Assembly: GCA_945913285.1 (NCBI GenBank)
Contig: CAMEDD010000006.1
Coordinates: 1 to 64,000, forward strand
Direction: 5' to 3'
Length of the DNA stretch: 64,000 nt
From: Candidatus Sulfopaludibacter sp. SbA3
GTDB lineage: Bacteria; Pseudomonadota; Alphaproteobacteria; Caulobacterales; Hyphomonadaceae
Below are positions 43,560 through 52,725 of the stretch, piece by piece; position 1 is the stretch's first letter, and each line of letters starts with the position of its first letter. Under the pieces are notes generated by a model, which saw only the letters and a program-made list of their open reading frames with translations, was not told the DNA's origin and did not search any database. A program made the translations under genes and the position numbers.

Positions 43560-44537
43560 TTAACGCGCCGCGCAAGCCGCCCAGCCGGCTTCGTCCGCCT
43601 CCAGGTACTCAGCTACACGCAGCGGCTCGTCCGTCGAGATCAGCACGACCCCGTCATCAACCAGGCGCTGGTACTCGCTGCCATCCCCGTCGCTCCAGTA
43701 CCGGTCGTCCAGGCGCTCACCCTTGCGCCCGAGCGTGCCAAAGGCCGGCTCGACGCCCTCGTTCATCAACCGCTCGAACGCCGGCGGATCGGGTTCCCGC
43801 GTGCCTGTCCAGCCAATGATCCGTGTTCGGTCCACGCCCCGCGATTCGAGGGACTCAATATCCCGGCTTCCGCGCACCGAAGCCGTCATCATCATCGCTG
43901 GGGCCAGCTTCGCGATCGCCTCGGCCTCCTCATCGGAATAGGAGATCATCACCGCATGGCCCTCCGCCCCCGCCGCCTTCACCGCCTCGATGATGTTGCG
44001 CAAGCCGCTCGTCTCCTTGCGGTCGAGCTGCACCACCGCGCCGTTCTGCTTCGCCCAGAGCAGCACATCGGTCAGCTTGGGCGCATGAAACCGCGTCAGG
44101 TCGCCTTCGTTGTCCTTCAGCCGGATCTTTGCGATGTCGGCCCAGTCGGTATCCGAGACATAGCCGTCGCCATCGGCGGTTCGCCCGAATCGGTCATCAT
44201 GATGGAGGAACATCACCCCGTCGCGGCTCGTCGCCACATCGAGTTCGAACACTCGCACGCCCTCGCTGAATCGCTGTTTCAAGGTCTCGAGGGCGTTCTC
44301 CGGATATCCCGGGCCAGGTCCGCCCCGGTGCGCCGCGACGATCACGCCGCCAGACTTACGCAGGCAGTCGAACAGGTCCGGCAAGGGCGGCAACGGCGCA
44401 GCCTCGGCGGCCGCCTCGGCCTCAACCGCCGCCAGCTCGCTGCTTGTCCCGGCCTCGGCCCCGGCGCTCGTCTCTGCGCGCTCGCTGCACCCGGCCAAGA
44501 CAGCTGCGGCCAAGAACCATCCCACAACCCGCCTCAT
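43560..44537 (-). CDS. Glycerophosphodiester phosphodiesterase, lipoprotein
   Basis: A 325-residue lipoprotein (lipobox VLAGC, Cys17) with a GDPD TIM barrel. IVAAHRGGPGPGYPENALE carries the catalytic His-Arg and the metal Glu, followed by VFELDVATSRDGVMFLHHDDRFGRTADGDG with the second acidic and catalytic His. It would hydrolyse glycerophosphodiesters to glycerol 3-phosphate and an alcohol in the envelope, recycling phospholipid headgroups. The ordering of motifs and length suit the family. An Ala/Glu-rich linker (residues about 25-50) connects the lipid anchor to the barrel. Confidence 0.9.
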   Translation of the reverse strand: MRRVVGWFLAAAVLAGCSERAETSAGAEAGTSSELAAVEAEAAAEAAPLPPLPDLFDCLRKSGGVIVAAHRGGPGPGYPENALETLKQRFSEGVRVFELDVATSRDGVMFLHHDDRFGRTADGDGYVSDTDWADIAKIRLKDNEGDLTRFHAPKLTDVLLWAKQNGAVVQLDRKETSGLRNIIEAVKAAGAEGHAVMISYSDEEAEAIAKLAPAMMMTASVRGSRDIESLESRGVDRTRIIGWTGTREPDPPAFERLMNEGVEPAFGTLGRKGERLDDRYWSDGDGSEYQRLVDDGVVLISTDEPLRVAEYLEADEAGWAACAAR

Positions 44538-44650
44538 ATCCCTTGTCCTTTCCTTGCGTCAGCACAATTGCCCGAATAGACAGGGCATCGAAAAATCACA
44601 AGCGCCGCCCGGCCCGGACTGAAGCGGCGCGGAACCGGAGGAAGACCCGA

Positions 44651-46276
44651 ATGAAAGGCATTATGCAGGACTGGCCGCTGACCGTGGACAAGATCCTCGA
44701 GCACGCGCGCCTGCAGCACGGCAACCGTGAGATCATCACGCGCCGTGTCGAGGGCAACATTACCCGAATCACCTATGCGGACCTGTATGTCATGGCCAAG
44801 CAGGTCTCCTCGGCCCTGAAGGACACTGGCATCGGTCTCGGCGACCGCGTTGCCACTCTCGGCTGGAACTCCGAACGCCACATGGCCACCTGGTATGGCG
44901 CGATGGGCATCGGCGCGGTCCTTCATACGATCAACCCGCGCCTCCACCCCGAACAAATCGCCTGGATCGCCAACCACGCCGAAGACAAGGTCCTCGTCTT
45001 CGACAAGACCTTCCTGCCGATCGTCGAGGCCATCCGTGACCAGCTCGAAACCGTCAAGACCTTCGTCATTTATGCCGGCGCCGACACAATGCCCGAGAAC
45101 AAGCTCGGCGCCATCGCGTTCGACATCTGGATCGACGGACGCAGTACGAATGTCCGGTGGGGTGATTTCCCGGAAGATACTGCTTGCGGCCTCTGCTACA
45201 CCTCCGGCACCACCGGCAACCCGAAGGGCGTACTCTACTCGCACCGCTCCAACGTCCTCCACACACTCGTCACCATGGGTAAGGATGCCATGGGCATGGG
45301 CTCGTCCGACTCGGTGCTCCCCGTTGTGCCGATGTTCCATGCCAACGCCTGGGGCCTTGCCATGTCGTGCCCCGCCACTGGGGCCAACATGGTCATGCCC
45401 GGCGCCCAGATGGACGGCGCCTCGATCTATGAGCTTCTGACCAACGAGAAAGTCTCGATCACGGCGGCCGTGCCCACCGTCTGGTTGATGCTGCTGACGC
45501 ACCTCCAGGCCAACAACCTCAAGCTGCCCCACCTGAAGAAAGTCCTCATCGGCGGATCGGCCATCCCGGAACGCATCCTGCGCGCCTTCGAGCAGGATTA
45601 CGAAGTCGACGTCATCCACGCCTGGGGCATGACGGAAACCTCGCCCCTCGGCACGCTCGGCGCCCTGCCGCCCAGCATGGTCGATGCCGATGTCGATACC
45701 CGCATGAAGCAGAAGATGAAGCAGGGCCGCCCACCCTTCGGCGTCGAGCTCGCCATCGTTGATGATGACGGCAAACCGCTGCCACGCGATGGCAAGACGT
45801 CCGGTCGTCTCCTGGTGCGCGGCGCGGCCGTCGCCGGGGGCTACTTCAAGGGCGCAGGCGGCCATGTGCTTGATGCCGAAGGCTACTTCGACACCGGCGA
45901 CGTCGCGACGATCGATGAGATCGGTACGATGGTCATCACCGACCGCGCCAAGGACGTGATCAAATCCGGCGGCGAGTGGATTTCCTCCATCGACATCGAG
46001 AACATCGCCGTCGGCCATCCCAAGGTCGCTAACGCCGCCGCGATCGGCATCTACCATCCGAAATGGGACGAGCGCCCGCTCCTGATCGTGCAGGCCAAGC
46101 CCGGCGAAGATCCGACCAAGGAAGAAATCCTCGCCAGCCTCGAAGGCAAGATCGCCAAATGGTGGACGCCGGATGACGTCCAGTTCGTCGATGCGATTCC
46201 GCTCGGCGCCACCGGCAAGATCAATAAGCTCGCCCTGCGCGAAACCTTCAAGGACTACAAACTCCCCACCGCGTGA
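44651..46276 (+). CDS. Long-chain (medium-chain) fatty acyl-CoA ligase
   Basis: A 541-residue adenylate-forming enzyme that activates fatty acids to acyl-CoA with ATP. AMP-binding signature: [20 protein letters not shown]5-like [14 protein letters not shown] follows, then [13 protein letters not shown] and [11 protein letters not shown], and the C-terminal Lys region [15 protein letters not shown]. Start at the ATG at 44651 ([16 protein letters not shown]), which resembles AlkK-type medium-chain ligases. Chain-length preference is not decided by sequence. It overlaps the DUF3088 gene by 4 bp (GTGA). Confidence 0.93.
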   Translation: MKGIMQDWPLTVDKILEHARLQHGNREIITRRVEGNITRITYADLYVMAKQVSSALKDTGIGLGDRVATLGWNSERHMATWYGAMGIGAVLHTINPRLHPEQIAWIANHAEDKVLVFDKTFLPIVEAIRDQLETVKTFVIYAGADTMPENKLGAIAFDIWIDGRSTNVRWGDFPEDTACGLCYTSGTTGNPKGVLYSHRSNVLHTLVTMGKDAMGMGSSDSVLPVVPMFHANAWGLAMSCPATGANMVMPGAQMDGASIYELLTNEKVSITAAVPTVWLMLLTHLQANNLKLPHLKKVLIGGSAIPERILRAFEQDYEVDVIHAWGMTETSPLGTLGALPPSMVDADVDTRMKQKMKQGRPPFGVELAIVDDDGKPLPRDGKTSGRLLVRGAAVAGGYFKGAGGHVLDAEGYFDTGDVATIDEIGTMVITDRAKDVIKSGGEWISSIDIENIAVGHPKVANAAAIGIYHPKWDERPLLIVQAKPGEDPTKEEILASLEGKIAKWWTPDDVQFVDAIPLGATGKINKLALRETFKDYKLPTA

Positions 46277-46632
46277 GGGCGTCCCTGCAAAGAGATATCC
46301 TGTTCCTGCTGAAGCCGGGCTTCATCGATCCCGCCCTGCCGGGACAGGATTTCTATTGCTGGTCCTGCGCGCTTATGGAGGGTGTGCTCGCCTCCTTCCC
46401 GTCGCACAAGCCAAACCTCGATGTCCGCCGCATCGCGTTCCCGCGGCCGAGGGACGAGATCATCGCCCTGATCGGCGTCGCCAACCAGTCGCTCCCGGTC
46501 CTGATCCTCGCTGACGATGCGCCGGGCGACCTGCCGGTCCAGTTCCACGAGGGCAGGCGGTTCGTCAGCGACACCATGGCGATTCTCGACGTATTGTACC
46601 GCCGCCACGGCTTTCCCCCGCCGCACCCCTAG
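46273..46632 (+). CDS. DUF3088 family protein
   Basis: A 119-residue soluble protein that begins at a GTG overlapping the ligase stop codon (GTGA). It has the family pattern FLLKPGFIDPALPGQDFYCWSCALMEGVLASFP followed by RIAFPRPRDEIIALIGVANQSLPVLIL and RRFVSDTMAILDVL. The C-x-x-C in YCWSCA and a small thioredoxin-like or glutaredoxin-like fold are typical of DUF3088, function unknown. Coupling with the acyl-CoA ligase is a feature of this genome and may mean nothing more. Confidence 0.82.
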   Translation: MRASLQRDILFLLKPGFIDPALPGQDFYCWSCALMEGVLASFPSHKPNLDVRRIAFPRPRDEIIALIGVANQSLPVLILADDAPGDLPVQFHEGRRFVSDTMAILDVLYRRHGFPPPHP

Positions 46633-46697
46633 GGAGAGTCCCCATTGCGGGTCTCGCAGAAAGGGTTAGGTTCCGCGCCAACCCGGGAGGCCTCGTT

Positions 46698-47582
46698 ATG
46701 ACCAGCGACACAGCAACAACCCAACCGTCCCAGTCTGCTGGCTGGCGCGGCACATTTGCCGGCTTCGCGCTCGGCCTGTCGATCTTTTCGATCCTCTGGT
46801 TCGCGATTGCCGCCGTCGGCACCAAGCTCGGTTTCTGGACCTGGCAGGTCGGTCTCGGCCTGATGACCATCGGCTGGGGTCCGCTTTTGCTGATGGCGGC
46901 AACCGGCGTCTCGCTCCTCGCCGTGATTATTGCGCTCATCAAGGCGCCCCGCAAACAGGCCGCTATGCTCGCCTTCGCGGCGCTGCTGATCTCGGGCCTC
47001 GCCTTCGGGCGCGTCGCGGCCTTCGGCGCTCAGGCAGGCCGCCTGCCGCCCTTGCACGATATCCAGACCGACTGGTCAGACCCCATCCGTCCCAGCGACA
47101 CGCTCGCGTATGCACGCGAGTCCTCCGGCGCACTCAATCCGATGCAGGATGATCCGGTGATTGAAGACGCCGCCAATGACCGCTGGCCCGGCATGGGCGG
47201 GCGCCGCGTCGCCGAGGTCCAGGAAGAAGCCGAATTCAACCCGGCAGTCCACAAGTCTCCGAAGGAAACGCCTTATCCGTTGATCGCGCCGCTGATCACG
47301 AAAACGACGCCCGAAGACGCCTTTGTCGCGGTCGAAGAAGCGGTCAAGGCCCGCGGTTGGACCGTCGTCCAGTCCGTTCCGAACCAGGGCCGTCTGGAGG
47401 CGACCGATGAAAGCTTCTGGTTTGGTTTCAAGGATGACGTGATCATCCGGGTCCGGACCGACGCCGCCGGCGCCCGCGTCGACGTACGCTCCACCAGCCG
47501 CGTCGGCCTGTCTGATCTCGGCGCGAACTCGAAACGCATCCGCGACCTCCTCGACGAAATCGAAGTCCGCCTGAGCAAGTAA
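46698..47582 (+). CDS. DUF1499 family membrane protein
   Basis: A 294-residue protein with three to four N-terminal membrane segments (residues about 20-110) and a soluble C-terminal DUF1499 domain. The domain motifs are LPPLHDIQTDWSDP, FVAVEEAVKARGWTVV, LEATDESFWFGFKDDVIIRV and SRVGLSDLGANSKRIRDLL. DUF1499 proteins occur widely in bacteria and plants; function unknown. It lies 65 bp after DUF3088 and is probably in the same transcript. A tandem hairpin element and then a terminator follow. Confidence 0.88.
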   Translation: MTSDTATTQPSQSAGWRGTFAGFALGLSIFSILWFAIAAVGTKLGFWTWQVGLGLMTIGWGPLLLMAATGVSLLAVIIALIKAPRKQAAMLAFAALLISGLAFGRVAAFGAQAGRLPPLHDIQTDWSDPIRPSDTLAYARESSGALNPMQDDPVIEDAANDRWPGMGGRRVAEVQEEAEFNPAVHKSPKETPYPLIAPLITKTTPEDAFVAVEEAVKARGWTVVQSVPNQGRLEATDESFWFGFKDDVIIRVRTDAAGARVDVRSTSRVGLSDLGANSKRIRDLLDEIEVRLSK

Positions 47583-47596
47583 CCCCCTCTAACCCT

Positions 47597-47640
47597 TCTC
47601 CCATGAAATGGGAGAGGGGGGGGGCCGCCTCCGAAGGCGG
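47597..47640. repeat. Intergenic hairpin element (REP-like)
   Basis: Two adjacent perfect hairpins: TCTCCCAT-gaa-ATGGGAGA at 47597-47615 and CCGCCT-ccga-AGGCGG at 47625-47640. Similar CCCCTCT/GAGAGGGG and GTGAGGGC text occurs at 57021-57065. Such intergenic elements are probably dispersed repeats in this genome; two copies are not proof. Confidence 0.45.
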
Positions 47641-47836
47641 TGGGAGGTGAGGGCCTTGGCCAAACCACGCAAACTCAAACCCCGGCCAGCCCCCGCTGCG
47701 TCCGGCCCTTCGAGCTGCACGCAAAAAAATCTGCATCCCCCGCATCCAGAGCCGCCGCCCGATGCATCTTACCCATGAGCACCCGGTCCTGGCTTGTTTG
47801 CCGCGTCCGGGTGCGCTCTCAGACCCAACTGACAAA

Positions 47837-47867
47837 GGGGCAGCTTCAGGGAGCTGCCCCTCTTTTT
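47837..47867 (+). terminator. Terminator-type hairpin on the plus strand
   Basis: A 9-bp stem GGGGCAGCT/AGCTGCCCC, loop of 6, followed by TCTTTTT on the plus strand. It lies about 255 bp after the DUF1499 stop and just before the convergent LpxL-type gene, so it may end the DUF1499 transcript or a separate small RNA. Confidence 0.75.
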
Positions 47868-47875
47868 GGGCGCGG

Positions 47876-48838
47876 TCAGATAACGCCCGCGGCCTTCCAG
47901 GCCTCCTTCGGCCAGCGCCTGTGCTGCCAGAACCATTGGCCCGGATGCGCGCGCACCTGCGCCTCCAGGAAGGCGTTGATCCGCTCGACCGACCGGCGGA
48001 TATCGCCCTCGGCGTCGCCTGTATCCTCCGGCACGAAAGGCGCGTGGAACTCCACCCGGAACCGCGCGGGCCCCGTGCGCACGGTCGAAACCGGCACGAT
48101 CGGCACCTTGTACTTCAGCGCCATTCGCGTCGGCCCCGGCGCCGTCATCGCCGCGTGCCCGAAGAACGCGACCGGAATGCCTTCATTGAACTTTTGGTCA
48201 TTCATCAGCGCGACTGGCGCCCCGCGCGATAAGGCCCGCATCAACTCGCGCGTGCCGATGCCCTTCGGCGCATTCACTTGCGTGCCATAAGCTGCACGCA
48301 GGTCCGCGATCCGCTTGTCAATGTGCGGATTGTTGAGGGCCCGGTATGTCATCACCGCGCTCGGAATCCGTTTGGTGATCACCGCCGGCATGATTTCCCA
48401 ATTGGCGAAATGGCCCGAGATGAACACCGCGCCCTCGCCGCTTTCCCGGATCTGGTCGAGCACATCGGCGCCCACGACCTCGACCCGCCCGCTCGTGTAG
48501 AGATCAATCGCGGGCAAATGCGGCAGCTCGCCCGCCGTCCGCCCGGCGCTCTCCCACGCGGCCAGCGCCGTTTCCTCGATCTTCGCCTCGGTCCAGCCCG
48601 GAAAGGCGAGCCGCAGGTTGCGCCGCATTGTCTTGTGCTGGGACAGCGCCGGGCCGATCCTCGCCATCAGCCAGCCGCCGAAGTCCGAGGCCTTGTCCGG
48701 CCCCAGCGCCGTCATCGGGCCCCAATAGAACAGGTCCCAGGCCACGGTCTCCAGCCGCCATTGCATCCGCTGCCAGAAGGTGGCGCGGTTATCGATGTCC
48801 TTCGGGCGGACATAGTCGGCGGGGGTCTGGTCGTTCAT
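47876..48838 (-). CDS. LpxL/LpxM-type lipid A acyltransferase (HtrB family)
   Basis: A 320-residue inner-membrane-associated acyltransferase. The catalytic HxxxxE-type motif is in VFISGHFANWEIMPA, which is followed by a conserved Arg-x-Asn-Asn (YRALNNPHIDKRI). The N-terminal DKASDFGGWLMARIG and MRRNLRLAFPGW are family segments. It adds a secondary acyl chain to lipid A, using acyl-ACP or acyl-CoA. The gene overlaps lpxK by 4 bp, in keeping with lipid A assembly. LpxL versus LpxM cannot be decided. Confidence 0.88.
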   Translation of the reverse strand: MNDQTPADYVRPKDIDNRATFWQRMQWRLETVAWDLFYWGPMTALGPDKASDFGGWLMARIGPALSQHKTMRRNLRLAFPGWTEAKIEETALAAWESAGRTAGELPHLPAIDLYTSGRVEVVGADVLDQIRESGEGAVFISGHFANWEIMPAVITKRIPSAVMTYRALNNPHIDKRIADLRAAYGTQVNAPKGIGTRELMRALSRGAPVALMNDQKFNEGIPVAFFGHAAMTAPGPTRMALKYKVPIVPVSTVRTGPARFRVEFHAPFVPEDTGDAEGDIRRSVERINAFLEAQVRAHPGQWFWQHRRWPKEAWKAAGVI

Positions 48839-49830
48839 GGCCCTTCCCGTTTGAAGATCAGCGCGAGCAGGGCGTCAAGCATTTCCGGCGTCTCGAACTC
48901 GGCTTGCGCCGGAAAGACCAGCACATCTGCGCGCAGCTCCTGTGCAAGGCGCACATGGTCTTTCGAGGTCGTGATCAGGCGTGCGCCGTCCCGTTTCGCG
49001 AGCTGGTTCAGAAGGCGGAAATCGCCCGCGGTGTACGGATGATGATCCGGAAACGGCACCGCGTCGCGCAGGTCGGCGCCCGCGGCTTTGAGGCTGTCGA
49101 TGAACTTCTCCGGCCGGCCAATTCCGGCGAAAGCAACCAGCGGTCCCTTCGGCGCGGATGCCGCCGCTTTCAGATGGGCTCGCAGCACCGGCTTGCCGCT
49201 ATTTACAACGCTGCGCGGCACGGGCCCGTCGCCCATCAAGATGACGGCACCGGCGCGCGCGAGGCCAGAGGCGACCGGCTCGCGCAAGGGCCCCTTGGGC
49301 AGCACATGCCCGTTTCCGAAAGGCGCGCCAGCGTCAATGACGATGAAGGTGAAGTCCTTGGCGAGCGACGGGTTCTGGTGGCCATCGTCCATCACGGCGG
49401 CGCCCACGCCGTCCGCAGCCATCGCGCGCGCCGCGGCCACGCGGTCCCGGCCGATCCAGGCTTCGCCAGACGCGGCCAGAAGCAGCGGCTCGTCGCCCAC
49501 ATCGCGGAACGTGTGGCGCGCCGTATCGACCTTGAGCGGTCCGGCCTCGCGTCCGCCATGTCCGCGCGAGAGGGTAGCGGCTCGAATGCCGCGCGCGGTG
49601 ATCCGGGCGCGGATGGCTTCGGCGACCGGCGTTTTTCCTGCGCCGCCGGTTGTGAGATTGCCGATGCAGATCACCGGAATGGAGGCGCGTTCCGGCGCTG
49701 CCTTTGAAAGTTTGCGGTTGAAGCCCGCAAGATAAAGCCAGCTTAGCGGCGTCAGCAGCGCCCGCGTCAGCGGCGCCGCCTCTCTTGAGGAGGGGTCGAG
49801 CCCGGCCGACCAGAAGTAGGGCGCCTTCAC
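48835..49830 (-). CDS. lpxK: Tetraacyldisaccharide 4'-kinase
   Basis: A 331-residue membrane-associated kinase that phosphorylates the 4' position of the lipid A disaccharide to give lipid IVA. The Walker A segment is VICIGNLTTGGAGKTPVAEAI (residues about 53-73, Lys66). ATLSRGHGGREAG and VGDEPLLLA follow, then VMDDGHQNPSLAKDFTFIVIDA, typical of the family. Overlaps both neighbours by 4 bp (ATGA), so it is the middle gene of a tightly coupled operon with waaA and the LpxL-type gene. Confidence 0.96.
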   Translation of the reverse strand: MKAPYFWSAGLDPSSREAAPLTRALLTPLSWLYLAGFNRKLSKAAPERASIPVICIGNLTTGGAGKTPVAEAIRARITARGIRAATLSRGHGGREAGPLKVDTARHTFRDVGDEPLLLAASGEAWIGRDRVAAARAMAADGVGAAVMDDGHQNPSLAKDFTFIVIDAGAPFGNGHVLPKGPLREPVASGLARAGAVILMGDGPVPRSVVNSGKPVLRAHLKAAASAPKGPLVAFAGIGRPEKFIDSLKAAGADLRDAVPFPDHHPYTAGDFRLLNQLAKRDGARLITTSKDHVRLAQELRADVLVFPAQAEFETPEMLDALLALIFKREGP

Positions 49831-51101
49831 AGCTCCGGCCCTTCGGCTTCCAGCAAGGGGCGCGGGATCAGCGGTAGCAGCGCTTCCAGCGTGGCGATCA
49901 TCGGCGCATCAGCATTGGCTTCCAGCGCCGCGACGACGTCTTCGGGGACCGCCGGCGGATGGGCAAGGCCGTCCGCCAGTTCAGCTACATTTGTCACGGT
50001 ACGGACAAGTCCGGACTGAACGAGACCGTCCATGATGCCGGCGAAATTGAACACGTCCGGCCCCGTCAGGACCGGCCGTCTGAGGCGCACGGGTTCAAGC
50101 GGATTGTGCCCGCCGATATCGGGCGCGTTTCCGCCGCCGAGATAGACCACATCCGCGAGGCGCAGCCAGAGGCCCATTTCGCCCATCGTGTCAGCGAGTA
50201 GCACGCGGTCGCGCGGCGTCGGCGCGTCGCCTTTGGAGCGGCGTGCAAATGGGATGCGCCGCGACGCGAGTAGTTCGGCGATCTCGTCGCCGCGGGCGGG
50301 ATGGCGCGGCACGAGGATCAGCGCGGCGTCCGGAAACTGGGCGGCGCCGTCCAGGAACAAGGCCTCTTCGCCCAGATGGGTTGAGGCAGCAACGAAGCAG
50401 CGACGGCCATTGATGAAGGTGCTCGTGAGCCTTGCTTGCTCAACCGGATTGGCCTTCGGCGGCGATTGTGCGGTTTTCAGGTTTCCTGCGACGCGGACGG
50501 CCCTTTGCAGCAACCCTTCAAGGCGCGCGCCAGTCTCGGCGTCCGCGGCGAAGATCACGTCAAATGATCCGATCAGTGTGCGGAACACGCCGCGGAAGCG
50601 TTGCCAGCCTGCGGCGGATTTCTGGGTCATCCGAGCATTGACGAGCGCGCGCCGCGCGCCGAATTTCCCCGCTTCAAGGATCAGGTTCGGCCAGATTTCG
50701 CCCTCGGCAAAGATGCAGAGATCCGGCCGCCAGTGCTGGATGAAGCGGCGCGCCGCCATCGGTGTATCGATCGGTGCCATCGCATGTATGGCGTTCTGCG
50801 GCACCGCCGGGCCCAACAGCCGCGCGGACGTCAAGGTCTGCGAGGTGAACACGAGCATCAGGCCCGGGCGCGCTTCAATCAGGCGGCGGCCGAGTTCGAG
50901 CAGCACTAGGCTTTCGCCAACGCTCGCGCCATGCAGCCAGACAAGGGGGCCCGGCCGGCGCGGTGGCAGGCGTTTGGCCAGACGTTCGTTGAGACGCAGC
51001 GGGTCTTCCTTGCCATTGTCCGCGCGCGCGTTCAGCGCAATGCCGAAAAGCGGCGCGGCCAGCCCCGTCACGCATCTGTAAGCCAGCAGGGCGGGCGTCA
51101 T
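49827..51101 (-). CDS. waaA: 3-deoxy-D-manno-octulosonic acid transferase
   Basis: A 424-residue membrane-anchored glycosyltransferase that adds Kdo from CMP-Kdo to lipid IVA. Markers are an N-terminal hydrophobic anchor, LVWLHGASVGESLVLLELGRRL, FTSQTLTSARLL, VAASTHLGEEALFLDG and the C-terminal GGNAPDIGGHNPLEPVRLRRP. Length is normal. It abuts the DUF374 gene (no gap) and overlaps lpxK, the usual alphaproteobacterial arrangement. Number of Kdo residues added is not evident from sequence. Confidence 0.96.
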   Translation of the reverse strand: MTPALLAYRCVTGLAAPLFGIALNARADNGKEDPLRLNERLAKRLPPRRPGPLVWLHGASVGESLVLLELGRRLIEARPGLMLVFTSQTLTSARLLGPAVPQNAIHAMAPIDTPMAARRFIQHWRPDLCIFAEGEIWPNLILEAGKFGARRALVNARMTQKSAAGWQRFRGVFRTLIGSFDVIFAADAETGARLEGLLQRAVRVAGNLKTAQSPPKANPVEQARLTSTFINGRRCFVAASTHLGEEALFLDGAAQFPDAALILVPRHPARGDEIAELLASRRIPFARRSKGDAPTPRDRVLLADTMGEMGLWLRLADVVYLGGGNAPDIGGHNPLEPVRLRRPVLTGPDVFNFAGIMDGLVQSGLVRTVTNVAELADGLAHPPAVPEDVVAALEANADAPMIATLEALLPLIPRPLLEAEGPEL

Positions 51102-51815
51102 TCAGGCTGTCACTCCGGCCAGTTCTTCAGCCCGCCGCGTGGCGGCCTCAAGGCCGGCCTGCAAGGCGAGACGCAGGTCTTCCGGATCAGCTTCGCGCGG
51201 GCAGGGGATCGGCGGGCCGAACACGATGGCGCCGCGCCCGAACGGCGGCGGCAGGATGAACCGGTCCCAGGAATTGAGCCGCGGCGCCGGCTTCAGCGCC
51301 AGCCCGTAGGGCACAATGGCCGCGCCCGCGCGCTGGCAGATCGAGATGGCGCCGGCACTGGCGATGCGGCGGGGGCCGCGGGGTCCGTCCACGGTCATGC
51401 AGACCATTCCGCCCTCTTTCAGGCGCCGGCTCGCGTCCGCAATGGCGCGCAGGCCGCCCTTGTCTTTGTTCGCCTTCTTCTTGTTGGCGCTCGATCCGAG
51501 GATCGAGTCGAGGTCGAGGTGGCGCACGGCGCTGACCATCGCCTGTCCATCGGGCGACAGAGAGCTCATCATCGCGACCCGTTTGTGGCGCTCGGGCCAC
51601 TGGCGGATCGACCGCAGCCAGCCGCTGGGCATAATCAGGATCCCCTCATGCCAGCAGGCGAGTATCAGCCCGGTTTTGGCGCCCGCGAGCTCTCGGCGCG
51701 GACCCTCATCGCCTTCGATCCTCCAGCGCGTGGTCCAGGCGATCAGGGACATCCAGCCCCATATGATGTAGCCGACGATGGCGATGACAAAGGGGGAGCG
51801 GAACAGCGATTTCAT
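51102..51815 (-). CDS. DUF374 lysophospholipid acyltransferase family protein
   Basis: A 237-residue protein with an N-terminal membrane segment (FVIAIVGYIIWGWMSLIAW). It continues with LILACWHEGILIMPSG, MSSLSPDGQAMVSAV, MVCMTVDGPRGPRRIASAGAISICQRAGAAIVP and LNSWDRF, the DUF374 pattern related to glycerolipid acyltransferases. These often sit beside waaA in Alphaproteobacteria, and an involvement in envelope lipid acylation is plausible. The start at 51815 skips an Arg-rich upstream extension. It is the first gene of the lipid A/Kdo cluster. Confidence 0.87.
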   Translation of the reverse strand: MKSLFRSPFVIAIVGYIIWGWMSLIAWTTRWRIEGDEGPRRELAGAKTGLILACWHEGILIMPSGWLRSIRQWPERHKRVAMMSSLSPDGQAMVSAVRHLDLDSILGSSANKKKANKDKGGLRAIADASRRLKEGGMVCMTVDGPRGPRRIASAGAISICQRAGAAIVPYGLALKPAPRLNSWDRFILPPPFGRGAIVFGPPIPCPREADPEDLRLALQAGLEAATRRAEELAGVTA

Positions 51816-51912
51816 TGGGTGGCTTATACGTCGCTTCGGCCGTTTCGCCACCGCATCCGGCAGTATGGGGCGTGCACTTGCATGAGTTTTCCGGGGTTTG
51901 GTTGGCGCGGGA

Positions 51913-51987
51913 TGGTGGGCGATGCAGGGTTCGAACCTGCGACCCCTGCCGTGTGAAGGCAGTGCTCTACCACTGAGCTAATCGCCC
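51913..51987 (-). tRNA. tRNA-Val (anticodon CAC)
   Basis: A 75-nt tRNA gene on the minus strand with encoded CCA. Acceptor stem GGGCGAT/ATCGCCC, anticodon stem CTGCC/GGCAG with the loop TTCACAC giving anticodon CAC (codon GTG, valine), and the T arm GCAGG-TTCGAAC-CCTGC are clearly formed. It is the only tRNA I can find. No integrase or att-like duplication lies next to it. Confidence 0.95.
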
Positions 51988-52482
51988 GCCGGGAGGGAGC
52001 GGCGTAGTCGGCAAGGCTGGACAGGTCAAGCGTGTTTGTAAGGCGTCTGAAAACCCTCGATTCGGCCCAGCTGGCCGTCTCGGGGTGAGCGGTTTGCCCG
52101 GATCCGTAAACATAGCTCTGTGGTCGACGTATGCATTTTTGCTTTTCGCTTCGTGGCATGTCGCGTAATCGCGTGACGCCAGGTGAGTTTGGGTGGATGC
52201 GGCCCGGGACGGGAATGAATTCGCTTCGTATTGTTGCCGTGCAAGTTTTGGCAGTTGGCACTGATTTTGAATTGGAACTTGAATGTCTGTTCAGGGTGAA
52301 CGTTTATTCATCGCGCAAACTAACGAAACCGTTACCCCGATTTGCTCTTGAGAAAAGTTGCAAACATAGTCATCTAATCGGCATACGAGACGGCCCGATC
52401 AAGGTCCGCAGTATGAACCTAAAGAAGGACAGGCACGGCGGCCCCCGCCGCTAAAACAATAAACTAGCCTGGAGAGAGCAAA
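51988..52482. other. AT-richer intergenic region with no supported protein gene
   Basis: About 495 bp between tRNA-Val and the small gene at 52483. The middle part (about 52210-52420) is visibly lower in GC than the surroundings. A 107-codon plus frame (52131-52454) crosses it but has no good ribosome site, and its codon use looks random. A short hairpin GGCGGCCCCCGCCGC lies at the right end, near the ribosome site of the next gene. The region presumably holds the promoter for that gene and possibly a small RNA. I see no mobile element ends. Confidence 0.5.
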
Positions 52483-52725
52483 GTGAAAGACTGGTGTGAC
52501 GAAGACGGCGCTCGGCGCCTTCGCGAAAAGATTAACGCTTACTGGGCCGAGCGTGGCTACGAAGTCGATGTTGACCTCGTGGACGCCGGGTTCGTTCCGG
52601 CAATGCGGAGCGCACGAACTGATGTGCGGTCCAATATGGTCAATGGCATGCCCCGTCGGCGCGCCCTTGGCGAGGGCGGTTCGTCCCGTCCGACCTATCG
52701 TCCGCGCGGCGAAGCATCGGCCTGA
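52483..52725 (+). CDS. Small conserved protein, unknown function
   Basis: An 80-residue protein starting at GTG with GGAGAG upstream. Text such as KDWCDEDGARRLREKINAYWAERGYEV, VDLVDAGFVPAMRSARTDVRSNMVNG and MPRRR looks strongly conserved and recalls a small alphaproteobacterial family of unknown role. It is charged, has no signal peptide and only one Cys. Its 3' end overlaps the 3' end of gph by 31 bp in convergent orientation. Confidence 0.75.
   Translation: MKDWCDEDGARRLREKINAYWAERGYEVDVDLVDAGFVPAMRSARTDVRSNMVNGMPRRRALGEGGSSRPTYRPRGEASA

Noticed and set aside
44534-46057. 507-codon minus frame over the acyl-CoA ligase
   Set aside because: Antisense to a clear adenylate-forming enzyme; composition is typical of a shadow frame.
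52131-52454. 107-codon plus frame in the AT-rich intergenic region
   Set aside because: No ribosome site, no protein-like composition and no recognisable family.
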